Positions 55,910-64,000 of a stretch of 64,000 nucleotides of DNA are shown here, in pieces (the first letter of the stretch is position 1; every line of letters starts with the position of its first letter). The stretch spans positions 310,001 through 374,000 of the forward strand of contig AP017375.1 of NCBI GenBank assembly GCA_002355455.1, given 5' to 3'. The notes below the pieces were generated by a model. The model was not told the DNA's origin, did no database searches, and saw only the letters and a list, made by a program, of their open reading frames with translations. The translations under genes and the position numbers were made by a program. This DNA is from Stanieria sp. NIES-3757. Lineage in GTDB: Bacteria > Cyanobacteriota > Cyanobacteriia > Cyanobacteriales > Xenococcaceae.

Positions 55910-58900
55910 ATGTCTAATTTTAATACTTTAAATTCTATTGATTCTTCTCTAGCAACTTCTTTAAACGTAGAACTAAATGCAACTTACGGCAATATCACTC
56001 TTGATGGTAATTTAGCTGATTGGACAAGTAGCGAACGATTGGATTTCCTTTCAGGCAGTGGTCAACCAGGATATGAAGTGTATGGCAAATTAGTAGGAGA
56101 TACCTACGTATTTGCGATTAAATCTAATGCTAATGCGATCGCTGCTGGTACTACAATTTGGCTCAATACCGATCAAAATAGTAATACTGGTTATCAGATT
56201 TTTGGTTTTGCGGGTGGTGCAGAATATAACATTAACTTTTTCACCGATAATCTACCTTATCTTTATACTGGCGCAGCAGGAGAAAATTTTGTTACTGGAG
56301 CTTTAGACTATGCTTTTGATAGTACTAAACAAGTTATAGAATTAGCTGTTCCCTTGGCGTTAATCAACGATACAACTCCAGGAATTGATATCTTGATTGA
56401 TGTCAATAATCAAGTATTTTTACCAGGTAATTACTCTACTCAGAAATATACTATTTCAGTCGGCGATGGGTTACCGCCAAGAACTGATTTAAGCAAAAAA
56501 GTTGGAATTGTTTTCTCTCAAACTACTGCCGACCAATTTTTTGGCTTACCAGATCTAGAAGTCAATCGAACAGCTTATTCTCAGCTATTTATGTCTGTTC
56601 AAGAAGAAGTGATGATGGCGGGAATTCCTTTTGATCTTCTCACAGAAGAAGACTTGAAAGACATTAACAAACTTGCCAACTATGACACTTTGATCTTCCC
56701 TAGCATTCGTAATGTCAAACAAGCTGACTTACAAGCAATTCAAGACACCCTGACTGATGCTGTTTATAAATATAAGATTGGGATTATCGCTGCTGGCGAT
56801 TTCATGACTAACGATGAAACAGGTGTAGTCCATGCAGGTGATCCTTATTATCGGATGAAAACTATATTGGGGGTGCAGCCTACTGCTTTTGGTACTGGTA
56901 GTGTTTCTTTGAATGCCAACAATACCACTCATCCTGTAATGCAGGGTTACAACACAGGAGAAACAATCCGCCAATATCAAAATCCGATTGGTTTTGCTGC
57001 CTATGAAAGCTTTGATCCCAATTATCCCGCTCAAGTTTTAGTCAATCAAACTGTCAACGGTCAAACCTACAACGCCGTGGTTGCTACCGAAACTGGTGGT
57101 CGGAATATACATTTTGCCACTACCAGTTATTTAGGAGACAATAATTTAGCCTGGCAAGGACTACGCTGGTCTACTTTTAATAACCAACCCAGTGTCAGCC
57201 TCAGCTTAACTCGCAATAAATCCTTGTTTTTGTCTCGCAACGACATGGATCAATCCCAAGAAGCTGATAATGTTAATCCTCAAGATGGTTCTCCTGGAAT
57301 TTATGACAAATTATTACCTATTCTGAGTCAATGGAAAACGGACTTTAATTTTGTAGGCTCTTACTATATCAACATTGGCAATAGCCCTGAAACTCTTCAG
57401 TATACTGATTGGGCTGTTTCTCGTCCTTATTATCAACAACTATTAGCAGCAGGTAATGAGATTGGCACCCACTCCTATACCCATTTTGAAGAATATGGTG
57501 GCTACAATCCACCTAATAATACTAATTTTGCTACTCCTGCCCAATTAGAATTTGAATTTAATCAGTCTAAGCAAATTATTGAACAGCAATTAGGTATTAA
57601 AGTTACTGGGTCAGCTTTACCTGGCGCACCAGAACTATTGCCTACCGCTTTGGAAATCGCTCAATATTTTGATTATCTTTCTGGGGGTTATTCTAGTGTT
57701 GGTGCAGGATATCCAGGTGCTTTTGGTTTCTTAAAACCAGGTCAAGAGTCGGTTTATTTGGCTCCCAATCTTTGGTTTGACTTTACCTTAATTCAGTTTG
57801 GTATTCCCGTACCCGATGGTAATGGTGGCTTTATTCCCCAACCCTTAACAGCAGAACAGGCACAAGCTGAATGGCTTAGACAATACAAAGAAGTAATTTC
57901 TCATGCTAATAAATCAATTGTGCTAATGCCCTGGCATGATTATGGCCCTACTAATTGGGCAAATAATGGCTATAACCAAGAAATGTTCACCGCCTTGATC
58001 CGAGAGGCTTACAATAGCGGTGCTGAATTTGTGACCTTAGCTGATGCAAGTCAAAGAATTAAAGCATTTGAGCAATCCAAACTATTTGTTGAAAGTTCGG
58101 GCGACACTATTACAGCGGAAGTAATCGCTTCTAATGTTGGTAATTTTGGTCTAGATATTAATAATCAGGGGTCTACTCGCATAATTAAGAGTGTAGATAA
58201 TTGGTATGCCTACGATGAAAATACCGTCTTTTTGCCTGCGAACGGGGGCAAATTTACTATCAATTTAGGAACTGCTCAGGACAATGTTACCCGAATCACT
58301 GAATTACCCATGCGTGCTAAATTACTCTCTCTCAGTGGCAATGGTACAAACCTGGAATATAACTTTTTTGGTGAAGGTAAAGTAGTTTTAAAAGTAGCTA
58401 ATCCCAATTTAGTCAGTATTATTGGTGCAGATAGCCTCAGTCTCAATGGCAGTGGCAGTACGGTTCAAATGCTGTTTGCAACTATTAATCAACATCAAGC
58501 TCGTATTTTAGCTGCTACGATTGGTGACGATGTGATTGAGGGTTCCGTTAAACAAGACCTTTTAGTAGGTGGTCTAGGTAACGATATTCTTTATGGAGAT
58601 AAAAAAATCAGCCAACCTACAACTGTATTTGTCACTGATTTTGAAGAAGCTCCCAATCTTTCAAGCGGATTTGTCAACGCACCTCTAGATGGTTGGTATT
58701 CTAATAGTGGCAAGATTGAGTATTATTCTGGCAATTCTGCTGAAGGAATCAACCATATCGAACTCAACAGAGATACGCTTAATGTATATCCAGATACTCG
58801 CCAAATCTACCGCGACATTACTACTGAAGCTGGAAAATTCTACGAACTTACTTTCCAATATGCACCTCGTCCAGGATACAATGCCCAGGTCAATGCGATC

Positions 58901-60031
58901 GCATTTAGACTTGATGGTAATACCTTACTGAACGTAGCATCTGATGGTTCTGCTAATTCTAATTACGCCTGGAAAACTTATAGAGTTAACTTTATAGGAG
59001 ATGGTCAAACCAAACGGCTAGAATTCCTCTCTACTGGTACTCCTGTAGCTTTTGGTCGTGGTGGTCACTTGGATGATATTCAACTATTTGCCTACAACGA
59101 AAATCCTAACCTAGGAGGCAATGATACTCTCAGCGGTGGTCTTGGTAATGATATCCTTGATGGTGGTGCTGGTAACGATATTCTTTATGGGGATAATAAA
59201 AACCCATCTACAACTGTATTTGTCACTGATTTTGAAGAAGCTCCCAATGTTTCGAGCGGTTTTGTCAATGCACCCTTGGATGGGTGGTATTCTAATAGTG
59301 GCAAGATTGAATATTGGTCTGGCAATTCTGCTGAAGGAATCAACCATATCGAACTTAACAGAGATCTGCTCAATATTTATCCTGATGCACGCCAAATTTA
59401 TCGAGATATCTCTACTGAAGCTGGAAAATTTTACGAACTGACTTTCCAATACGCACCCCGTAACGGATTTAATGCAGCAGTTAATGCGATCGCAGTTAAA
59501 CTTGGTAGCAATACTTTGCTTAATGTAGCGGAAAGTGGTTCTGCTAATTCTACTTTGGTCTGGAAAACCTATACGGTTAACTTTATCGGGGATGGTACCA
59601 CCAAACGTCTAGAATTCCTCTCTACTGGTACTCCTGTTAGTTTAGGTCGTGGTGGTCACTTGGATGATATTCAACTATTTGCTTATCAAGAAGACCCAAC
59701 TCTAGGTGGTAATGATACTCTGATTGGTGGTCGTGGCAGTGATACTCTGATTGGTGGTCGAGGTAATGATAACTTTGTTTTTGTGAAAAATAATAGTTTA
59801 TTACCTGGTGAACTAGATATTATTAAAGATTTTGAGGTAGGTAAAGATAAGATTCTGTTCCAAGGTTGGGGTAGTATTAATGCTTCTTCTTGGTTTAGTA
59901 GTATGCTTTCTCAAGGTTTAATAACTAATACGATTGATGGTACTTTGCTTACTTCTAATTCTGGCGGACAAATTCTGTTTGAAGATTTAAATATTGGTAA
60001 GCTTAGTAGCTCTGATTTTTCTTTTACATAA
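55910..60031 (+). CDS. RTX surface protein with PelA-like deacetylase domain
   Basis: The 1373-residue protein lacks a Sec signal and ends in an RTX-type tail, so type I secretion is expected. Domains in order: a CBM9/DOMON-like domain (about 20-165, opening ITLDGNLADW); a Rossmann/amidotransferase-like domain (about 195-425, KKVGIVFSQ); a NodB-like polysaccharide deacetylase (about 430-715) with D445 and D447 in NDMD, the metal pair H521/H525 in HSYTH, and H676/D677 in PWHDYG; a beta domain (about 720-865); RTX repeats; two near-identical jelly-roll domains (about 905-1060 and 1100-1260); more RTX nonapeptides (GGNDTLIGGRGSD); and a C-terminal block ending DFSFT. The Rossmann plus deacetylase order recalls PelA, minus its hydrolase domain. 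The catalytic set looks complete. Confidence 0.85.
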   Translation: MSNFNTLNSIDSSLATSLNVELNATYGNITLDGNLADWTSSERLDFLSGSGQPGYEVYGKLVGDTYVFAIKSNANAIAAGTTIWLNTDQNSNTGYQIFGFAGGAEYNINFFTDNLPYLYTGAAGENFVTGALDYAFDSTKQVIELAVPLALINDTTPGIDILIDVNNQVFLPGNYSTQKYTISVGDGLPPRTDLSKKVGIVFSQTTADQFFGLPDLEVNRTAYSQLFMSVQEEVMMAGIPFDLLTEEDLKDINKLANYDTLIFPSIRNVKQADLQAIQDTLTDAVYKYKIGIIAAGDFMTNDETGVVHAGDPYYRMKTILGVQPTAFGTGSVSLNANNTTHPVMQGYNTGETIRQYQNPIGFAAYESFDPNYPAQVLVNQTVNGQTYNAVVATETGGRNIHFATTSYLGDNNLAWQGLRWSTFNNQPSVSLSLTRNKSLFLSRNDMDQSQEADNVNPQDGSPGIYDKLLPILSQWKTDFNFVGSYYINIGNSPETLQYTDWAVSRPYYQQLLAAGNEIGTHSYTHFEEYGGYNPPNNTNFATPAQLEFEFNQSKQIIEQQLGIKVTGSALPGAPELLPTALEIAQYFDYLSGGYSSVGAGYPGAFGFLKPGQESVYLAPNLWFDFTLIQFGIPVPDGNGGFIPQPLTAEQAQAEWLRQYKEVISHANKSIVLMPWHDYGPTNWANNGYNQEMFTALIREAYNSGAEFVTLADASQRIKAFEQSKLFVESSGDTITAEVIASNVGNFGLDINNQGSTRIIKSVDNWYAYDENTVFLPANGGKFTINLGTAQDNVTRITELPMRAKLLSLSGNGTNLEYNFFGEGKVVLKVANPNLVSIIGADSLSLNGSGSTVQMLFATINQHQARILAATIGDDVIEGSVKQDLLVGGLGNDILYGDKKISQPTTVFVTDFEEAPNLSSGFVNAPLDGWYSNSGKIEYYSGNSAEGINHIELNRDTLNVYPDTRQIYRDITTEAGKFYELTFQYAPRPGYNAQVNAIAFRLDGNTLLNVASDGSANSNYAWKTYRVNFIGDGQTKRLEFLSTGTPVAFGRGGHLDDIQLFAYNENPNLGGNDTLSGGLGNDILDGGAGNDILYGDNKNPSTTVFVTDFEEAPNVSSGFVNAPLDGWYSNSGKIEYWSGNSAEGINHIELNRDLLNIYPDARQIYRDISTEAGKFYELTFQYAPRNGFNAAVNAIAVKLGSNTLLNVAESGSANSTLVWKTYTVNFIGDGTTKRLEFLSTGTPVSLGRGGHLDDIQLFAYQEDPTLGGNDTLIGGRGSDTLIGGRGNDNFVFVKNNSLLPGELDIIKDFEVGKDKILFQGWGSINASSWFSSMLSQGLITNTIDGTLLTSNSGGQILFEDLNIGKLSSSDFSFT
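58577..59700 (+). repeat. Duplicated ~594-bp module in the RTX gene
   Basis: The module beginning GGTAACGATATTCTTTATGG at 58577 recurs at 59171 (594 bp later) and stays in step at 591 bp from 58619/59210, to the end of the second jelly-roll domain near 59700. Long stretches are identical, so the duplication is recent or kept alike by gene conversion. Confidence 0.9.
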
Positions 60032-60147
60032 GGAATTTTTTGTCTAGATACGATATCTGACAGATAAAAACTCGAACATAAGCGATTTGAAATATCATAT
60101 TCAAGTCTACTGAGTCTACAGTATTTAAAAATTGGCTCAAAGCAAAA

Positions 60148-60190
60148 GACAGGAGACAGCAATTTGTTTGTTTCCTGTTTCTGTTTTTTT
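60148..60190 (+). terminator. Terminator between the RTX and hydrolase genes
   Basis: GACAGGAGAC (60148-60157) pairs with GTTTCCTGTT (60170-60179) including two G-T pairs, followed by seven T residues (60184-60190). It lies 117 bp after the RTX stop and 9 bp before the convergent hydrolase stop. Confidence 0.6.
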
Positions 60191-60198
60191 AGCTGTTG

Positions 60199-61011
60199 TT
60201 ACTTATTCAAAGACTCAATATAATTAACTTCTTCTTGCCAATAGGAAGGTAAGCTATTCCAAGGATCGCCGTCATCACTAGTTGGACTATCATCAGTAAC
60301 GTAGATATAACCAATATTATGAGCTACAGCTTGATCGATATAATTTTTCATCGTAGTAGCATCGGAAACAGAATGAATTAAACTAGCAAAATGTTCACTT
60401 TGATATTGACTTACATAAGATTGAGGTTGGTATTCTTGCCAATTTTTAGAAAAATCTTCAAAAATTACTGATGTATCTGCTGCGGGACTATTTAGATAAC
60501 CTTCATCAGTATGAGTACCAGGGTTGATTATTACTTGGTCTAAATTAGTTTTAGTTTTAATGTAGTTATAAAGTTCTTGATAGTAATTAATTTGCTTGAT
60601 ATTGCTAGCACTTTCATCAAGAAAAATTCCATCAACATCATAATATGTGTCATAAAGATCGATATCTTGTTTAACTTCTTCAATTGAGCGATCGCTATAC
60701 TGGGTAGAGACATATCCCAAAATAGTAATATCTGATTGCCTTAAATCTTTTAAACCTCTTTGATAGTCTTGGTTAGGTGGTTTACCGTCAGGGCCATTAT
60801 TAGGATTAATGATTGCCACAATAGGCACTCGCTGTGCTGCTAATGCTACATCCGACCAAACATAAGTTTCAGGCTCGTACCAATTAGGATAAATATAAAG
60901 AGGAAGCAGAATTTTAAGCGAATTTCCCACCACTGCTTGTGACTGACAAGATAACATTAGACAAATAACTAAAGTTGCTATTAAAAATCGGCTCAAATTC
61001 AATATTTTCAT
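60199..61011 (-). CDS. Spherulin-4/GH114-like glycoside hydrolase
   Basis: This exported TIM-barrel protein (270 residues) belongs to the spherulation-specific family 4, related to endo-alpha-1,4-polygalactosaminidases and to the N-terminal hydrolase domain of PelA. The signal peptide spans about 1-26; C22 lies in a weak lipobox (MLSC), so either lipidation or cleavage after SQA is possible. The fold start ILLPLYIYPNWYEP, the NPNNGPDG loop and the strand end VDGIFLDE with acids D132/E133 are typical. It should cut or trim an alpha-linked galactosamine polymer in the periplasm. It is convergent with the RTX deacetylase gene and upstream on the same strand are the PelG-like and PelF-like genes. 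Confidence 0.85.
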   Translation of the reverse strand: MKILNLSRFLIATLVICLMLSCQSQAVVGNSLKILLPLYIYPNWYEPETYVWSDVALAAQRVPIVAIINPNNGPDGKPPNQDYQRGLKDLRQSDITILGYVSTQYSDRSIEEVKQDIDLYDTYYDVDGIFLDESASNIKQINYYQELYNYIKTKTNLDQVIINPGTHTDEGYLNSPAADTSVIFEDFSKNWQEYQPQSYVSQYQSEHFASLIHSVSDATTMKNYIDQAVAHNIGYIYVTDDSPTSDDGDPWNSLPSYWQEEVNYIESLNK

Positions 61012-61026
61012 TGATTGATGTAATTA

Positions 61027-61047
61027 CTGGTAACTGGTAACTGGTAA
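61027..61047. repeat. Three tandem CTGGTAA heptamers
   Basis: Three exact copies of the 7-mer CTGGTAA lie between the hydrolase and PelG-like genes, just upstream of the hydrolase start. Short heptamer repeats of this kind (STRR) are common in cyanobacterial intergenic DNA. Confidence 0.8.
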
Positions 61048-61057
61048 CTGATCACTG

Positions 61058-62599
61058 CTAATACCCTCCCAGATAGTAGGCATAATCAGGATTTTGAATC
61101 GCTTGTAAAACTTTGCGTCGAGAAAGCAACATAAATACCATAGAGCCTAAAACTAGACCAAACACAGCCCATTCAGGAGCGATCGCATTAGCTGCAATGT
61201 ACCCCACGATAAGATTAACTACCAGACTGGGAAAAAGTGACGCGATTGCAGTAGAGGCAAGATTGAGACTAAATAAGACTACTGCATTTAATAAACCTAG
61301 AACCAATAATAAATAGCCCAAACAACCCATTAAAGTTAAAGAAATATTGATAGTTGCCCAAGGTTTCGGAGTTGGTATACCGATGGTAAAAACTACTAAT
61401 AAACCAAAAACTAGTAAAATAATCCCCATTAATAACAAATAGCGCAGATTTAATTTCTTAGATAGGGCATTCATGTTTTCAAATTTTGTCATCTTTGCCT
61501 GTTGGTACCAATAACGAATTAAGCGATAGGCTAAATATTCGCTCAAAGGCACAGCTAATAAGAAATTCAGCAAAGCTAAATCCATTGTTCGTTGATAGGC
61601 AGAATCAATTGCGAAAATCAGCCCAGAGGCAGCATCTACCGCCCAACCAGCTACCAAGCGATCGGCAAAAATAAAACTAAAATAAGCAATTCCATAGCCA
61701 AAAAAAGGAGCGAGTAAATAAACAGTTGCACTGAGATTGGGTAACTCGATTTTACCGTTAGCCGGATGAGTTAATTGTTGTTTTCTGAATAAAAAGAATA
61801 TAGCGATCGCCAAACTAATTAAAGTGATAAATATAGCTATAATTTGGGCTTCTAATGCACCCATGTTGGCTTTGAGCCTAATAACCCAAAACAATACGGT
61901 TAAACCAATCAAAGTTAAAGGTGTTCCCCAAATTGATAGCAGAGATAGGATTGATAACAGCATCCAAAGTAAGCTGAGAACTAGGTAATAACCAGCCCCT
62001 AAAACCAAATATTGATCAGGAAATAAACTTCGATAAAAACCAAACCATAAACTAATTACAGCTAAGATAAAGCTAGTCAGCATTCCCAAACTCAACAGAG
62101 AAATACAGGCTTTTCTTGCTTGTTGCGGAAAACCTAAACCCAGATAAAATTCCCCTCTACGAGCGATCGCTTGTACAAATCCACCACTGGTAATTAAACT
62201 AGCTAAAGTTGCTAAGGTAAATAAAGCAGCTAGTTGAGGTGGGATCAATTTCCAACTATCACTCGGTTCTAAATTACTTAAAATTAAAAGGGAGATTAAA
62301 GGAATCGCATAAACAAAACTACGGGAAAATTGTTCGACAAAAGCAGATATTTCAGCGTAGATATTTTGTTTCCAATTGAAGGGAAGTAGAGTTTTTGGTA
62401 TTGGTGGTAGAAGATTATTTTGTTGATAAATATATTCCCCAATCTCTAATACATCAGCAAACCCAAACTCTTCTTTAATAATGCGATCGGTATAGCCCAA
62501 AGATTCCACAATTGCCATTGTTTGCCAACGATCTACTAGTCTGGGACTAACTTGTTCTACTTGAGCAATTAGTTCTAAAAGTTTTTGTTCGTTGGACAT
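61058..62599 (-). CDS. Polytopic membrane protein, PelG-like
   Basis: The 513-residue protein has about 11-12 transmembrane helices from residue ~85 onward and a soluble N-terminal extension of ~80 residues (helical, starting MSNEQKLLELIAQVEQ). The region GYGIAYFSFIFADRLVAGW followed by a LALLNFLLAVPLSEYLAYRLIRYW helix recalls the central part of PelG, the MVF-like membrane protein proposed to move Pel polymer across the plasma membrane. Similarity is remote and by eye. Its place between pelF-like and the spherulin-4 hydrolase supports the reading. The N-terminal extension is not a PelG feature I know. Confidence 0.6.
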   Translation of the reverse strand: MSNEQKLLELIAQVEQVSPRLVDRWQTMAIVESLGYTDRIIKEEFGFADVLEIGEYIYQQNNLLPPIPKTLLPFNWKQNIYAEISAFVEQFSRSFVYAIPLISLLILSNLEPSDSWKLIPPQLAALFTLATLASLITSGGFVQAIARRGEFYLGLGFPQQARKACISLLSLGMLTSFILAVISLWFGFYRSLFPDQYLVLGAGYYLVLSLLWMLLSILSLLSIWGTPLTLIGLTVLFWVIRLKANMGALEAQIIAIFITLISLAIAIFFLFRKQQLTHPANGKIELPNLSATVYLLAPFFGYGIAYFSFIFADRLVAGWAVDAASGLIFAIDSAYQRTMDLALLNFLLAVPLSEYLAYRLIRYWYQQAKMTKFENMNALSKKLNLRYLLLMGIILLVFGLLVVFTIGIPTPKPWATINISLTLMGCLGYLLLVLGLLNAVVLFSLNLASTAIASLFPSLVVNLIVGYIAANAIAPEWAVFGLVLGSMVFMLLSRRKVLQAIQNPDYAYYLGGY

Positions 62600-62660
62600 G
62601 GATTTAAGTAATAAATAATAAGTAATAAGTAAGAGGTTTTAATCTTTAAACCATAAGCAA

Positions 62661-64000
62661 TTACTTTAATAACTTGTAATAGGTATCTAAGTGTTCTGAA
62701 AGAAATGTTTGTTGAGTAAATAATTTTAAGGAGCGTTCCAAAGCCTTTTTGCCGTATCGCGTCCGCTCTTCGGGGGTAAGTAACAAAAGTTTAAGTATTG
62801 CTTCTGCCATCTGTTCTGGTTCTCCCGCACGTACCATTAATCCTGTATCCGCGATCGCTTCTCGGACTCCTCCTACATCGGTAGCTACAATTGTTGCGCC
62901 ACAAAGCATTGCTTCGATGATCGCAAAGGGAAAGCCTTCGGAAATACTGGACATGGCTACGACATCGGCTTCACTGTATGCGCGCCAGGGTTCGCTAGTA
63001 AAACCAGCAAAATTAATAGTTGATTCTAAGTTATTTTTATCTACTACTGCTTGACATTGAGCGAAATAGTTTTCGTCGGAGGCTTTTCCGTAAAAACGAA
63101 ATTCGACATCAGGAATTTTATCTCTAACAATTACAGCAGCTTTAATTAAATCTAGTTGACCTTTGAGGGGAAAGATCAAACCCATATTCATTACTTGAGG
63201 GCGTTCTTTCTTAACAGGAGGAGTAGGATGAAATTTTTCTGGATCTGCACCGTTATAAATTACTTTGATTTTCTCTGGTGGTACTCCCCACCAACGTTCC
63301 CAACGGGCATTATATTCACAAACAGGAGCAATTAAATCGGCAAAATGAAAGTTAACTTTAACTACTGCCCCCATTAAGCAATACAAAAACTTGCGGACGA
63401 ATAAGGAAGGAATACTTTGATTGAGGTTTAAATATTGCTCTCGAATATTAATCCCATGTTCTGTTAGTAAATAGGGCGTTCCGCGCTGTAATTTAGCAAT
63501 CACACAAGGTAAACCACAAAAAGCTGCTGCTGAAGAGTGAGTGATATCTGTTTCTGGTACGGGTACGTGAATGGCAATTAAAAATCTATAAAGCAAGCGC
63601 ATTGCTTCAGTTAATTCAGCCAGAGTAACTTCGACAAGAGAATCTTCTTGCTGACAATAATCCCAAACTAAATACTTAAAAGTTGACCATACCCAAGGCG
63701 AATTCATGGTTTTGTGATAGTCGTAACGCAGAAAATATTCATGAATTGCCAACAGCAGTTTACCCAGTGATTCTGCTTCGACTTCGCTCAGTAATACCAT
63801 CCGCAAAAAGGATTCAAATAGGGGAATAAATTTAGTTTTAATTAAACTAGCGGTTACTTCTTTTTTACATTTAAGAGCCAAAGAAAAAGGCGATCTCGCC
63901 GAAGGCGAGGCACTGCGTGATCGCCAACTCCATTCCACTGGATCATCTGTTCCCCACAAAGGTATTTTGAGAACTTCTAAAATGTTGGGTGATAATTCAT
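62661..64000 (-). CDS. pelF: PelF-type GT4 glycosyltransferase, 5' end outside window
   Basis: PelF is the cytosolic GT4 transferase that builds the Pel polymer, probably from UDP-GalNAc. The visible 446 codons stay open to the right edge (last in-frame codon 63996-63998), so the N-terminus is missing; the TTG at 63959 is not a real start. Diagnostic PelF features are HSSAAAFCGLPCVIAKL, the TPYLLTEHGINIREQYL segment, LIAPVCEYNARWERWWG, and the GT4 nucleotide-sugar motif SEGFPFAIIEAMLCGATIVATDVGG. A 37-bp nested palindrome (63889-63925) is read in frame and adds a Ser/Arg-rich peptide (RSRSASPSARS) that looks foreign to the family. Downstream (62-bp gap) is the PelG-like gene. Confidence 0.87.
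   Translation of the reverse strand, partial: ELSPNILEVLKIPLWGTDDPVEWSWRSRSASPSARSPFSLALKCKKEVTASLIKTKFIPLFESFLRMVLLSEVEAESLGKLLLAIHEYFLRYDYHKTMNSPWVWSTFKYLVWDYCQQEDSLVEVTLAELTEAMRLLYRFLIAIHVPVPETDITHSSAAAFCGLPCVIAKLQRGTPYLLTEHGINIREQYLNLNQSIPSLFVRKFLYCLMGAVVKVNFHFADLIAPVCEYNARWERWWGVPPEKIKVIYNGADPEKFHPTPPVKKERPQVMNMGLIFPLKGQLDLIKAAVIVRDKIPDVEFRFYGKASDENYFAQCQAVVDKNNLESTINFAGFTSEPWRAYSEADVVAMSSISEGFPFAIIEAMLCGATIVATDVGGVREAIADTGLMVRAGEPEQMAEAILKLLLLTPEERTRYGKKALERSLKLFTQQTFLSEHLDTYYKLLK
63889..63925. repeat. Nested palindrome inserted in frame in pelF-like gene
   Basis: Outer arms GGCGAT and ATCGCC enclose an inner hairpin CTCGCC-GAA-GGCGAG (63895-63909). The element is GC-rich in an AT-rich gene and is translated as a Ser/Arg/Pro/Ala-rich stretch. 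It has the same nested layout as the intergenic elements at 24899 and 28616. Confidence 0.75.

Noticed and set aside
59111-59449. Opposed long frames over the RTX repeats
   Set aside because: They arise from the repetitive composition of the RTX and jelly-roll coding sequence, and the sense frame is clearly the real one.

Overview
This window is cyanobacterial chromosome. It carries psbD/psbC, ycf4, a phycobiliprotein lyase, an NblB-type HEAT protein, LdpA, a Ycf45-type R3H ATPase, cyanophycinase and the Omp85-lpxC-fabZ-lpxA-lpxB envelope operon. The base composition is AT-rich, and the octamer GCGATCGC (HIP1, for example 8370-8377 and 8523-8530) recurs inside genes, as in many cyanobacteria. 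The gene mix (COP23 and CHAT proteins, RTX surface protein, Pel-type glycosyltransferase) would suit a colonial or attached unicellular form such as the Stanieria/Pleurocapsa group, but that placement is a guess. No rRNA, tRNA or CRISPR array was recognised.

Layout. 1-5.5 kb: folE, an SDR oxidoreductase, accA, a lone DppB-type permease, a small cyanobacterial protein and purC. 5.7-11.4 kb: outer-membrane biogenesis operon (Omp85/BamA, lpxC, fabZ, lpxA, lpxB), meeting a convergent short-type malate:quinone oxidoreductase. 12.9-20 kb, minus strand: gdhA, guaB3, ycf45-like, ldpA, trmD. 20-27 kb: cphB, ccsB, gltS, tilS and an ABC half-transporter. 27-34.8 kb is accessory: a glycine-zipper protein, dienelactone hydrolase, a GH9 cellulase with a CBM2-like domain, an intact and very compact IS701/IS4-type element, and a CHAT protein whose catalytic dyad is missing. 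34.9-39.1 kb: divergent secreted COP23 protein, outer-membrane beta-barrel candidate and a secreted CHAT protein with an intact His/Cys dyad. 39.3-47.6 kb: photosynthesis island (Gfo/Idh oxidoreductase, CpcS/CpeS lyase, NblB-like protein, psbC, psbD; divergent ycf4, lumenal-type cyclophilin, ketoacyl synthase). 47.6-54.6 kb: two acetyltransferases, an acidic/arginine repeat protein, a second ABC half-transporter, aroB and an unrecognised large membrane protein.

54.8-64 kb is the most interesting part: a sugar-nucleotide epimerase, a 1373-residue RTX protein containing a NodB/PelA-like deacetylase domain, a separate spherulin-4/GH114-like hydrolase, a polytopic PelG-like membrane protein and a PelF-type glycosyltransferase that runs off the right edge. 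Together these look like a rearranged Pel-type cationic exopolysaccharide system. The PelA activities appear split into two proteins, and the deacetylase half appears to be moved onto a type I-secreted RTX surface protein.

Regulatory structure worth noting: GTA-N8-TAC (NtcA-like) sites upstream of gdhA and gltS, an inverted repeat between the divergent CHAT and COP23 genes, a 13-bp perfect hairpin directly in front of the ketoacyl-synthase start, and several nested-palindrome repeats, one of which lies in frame inside the pelF-like gene.
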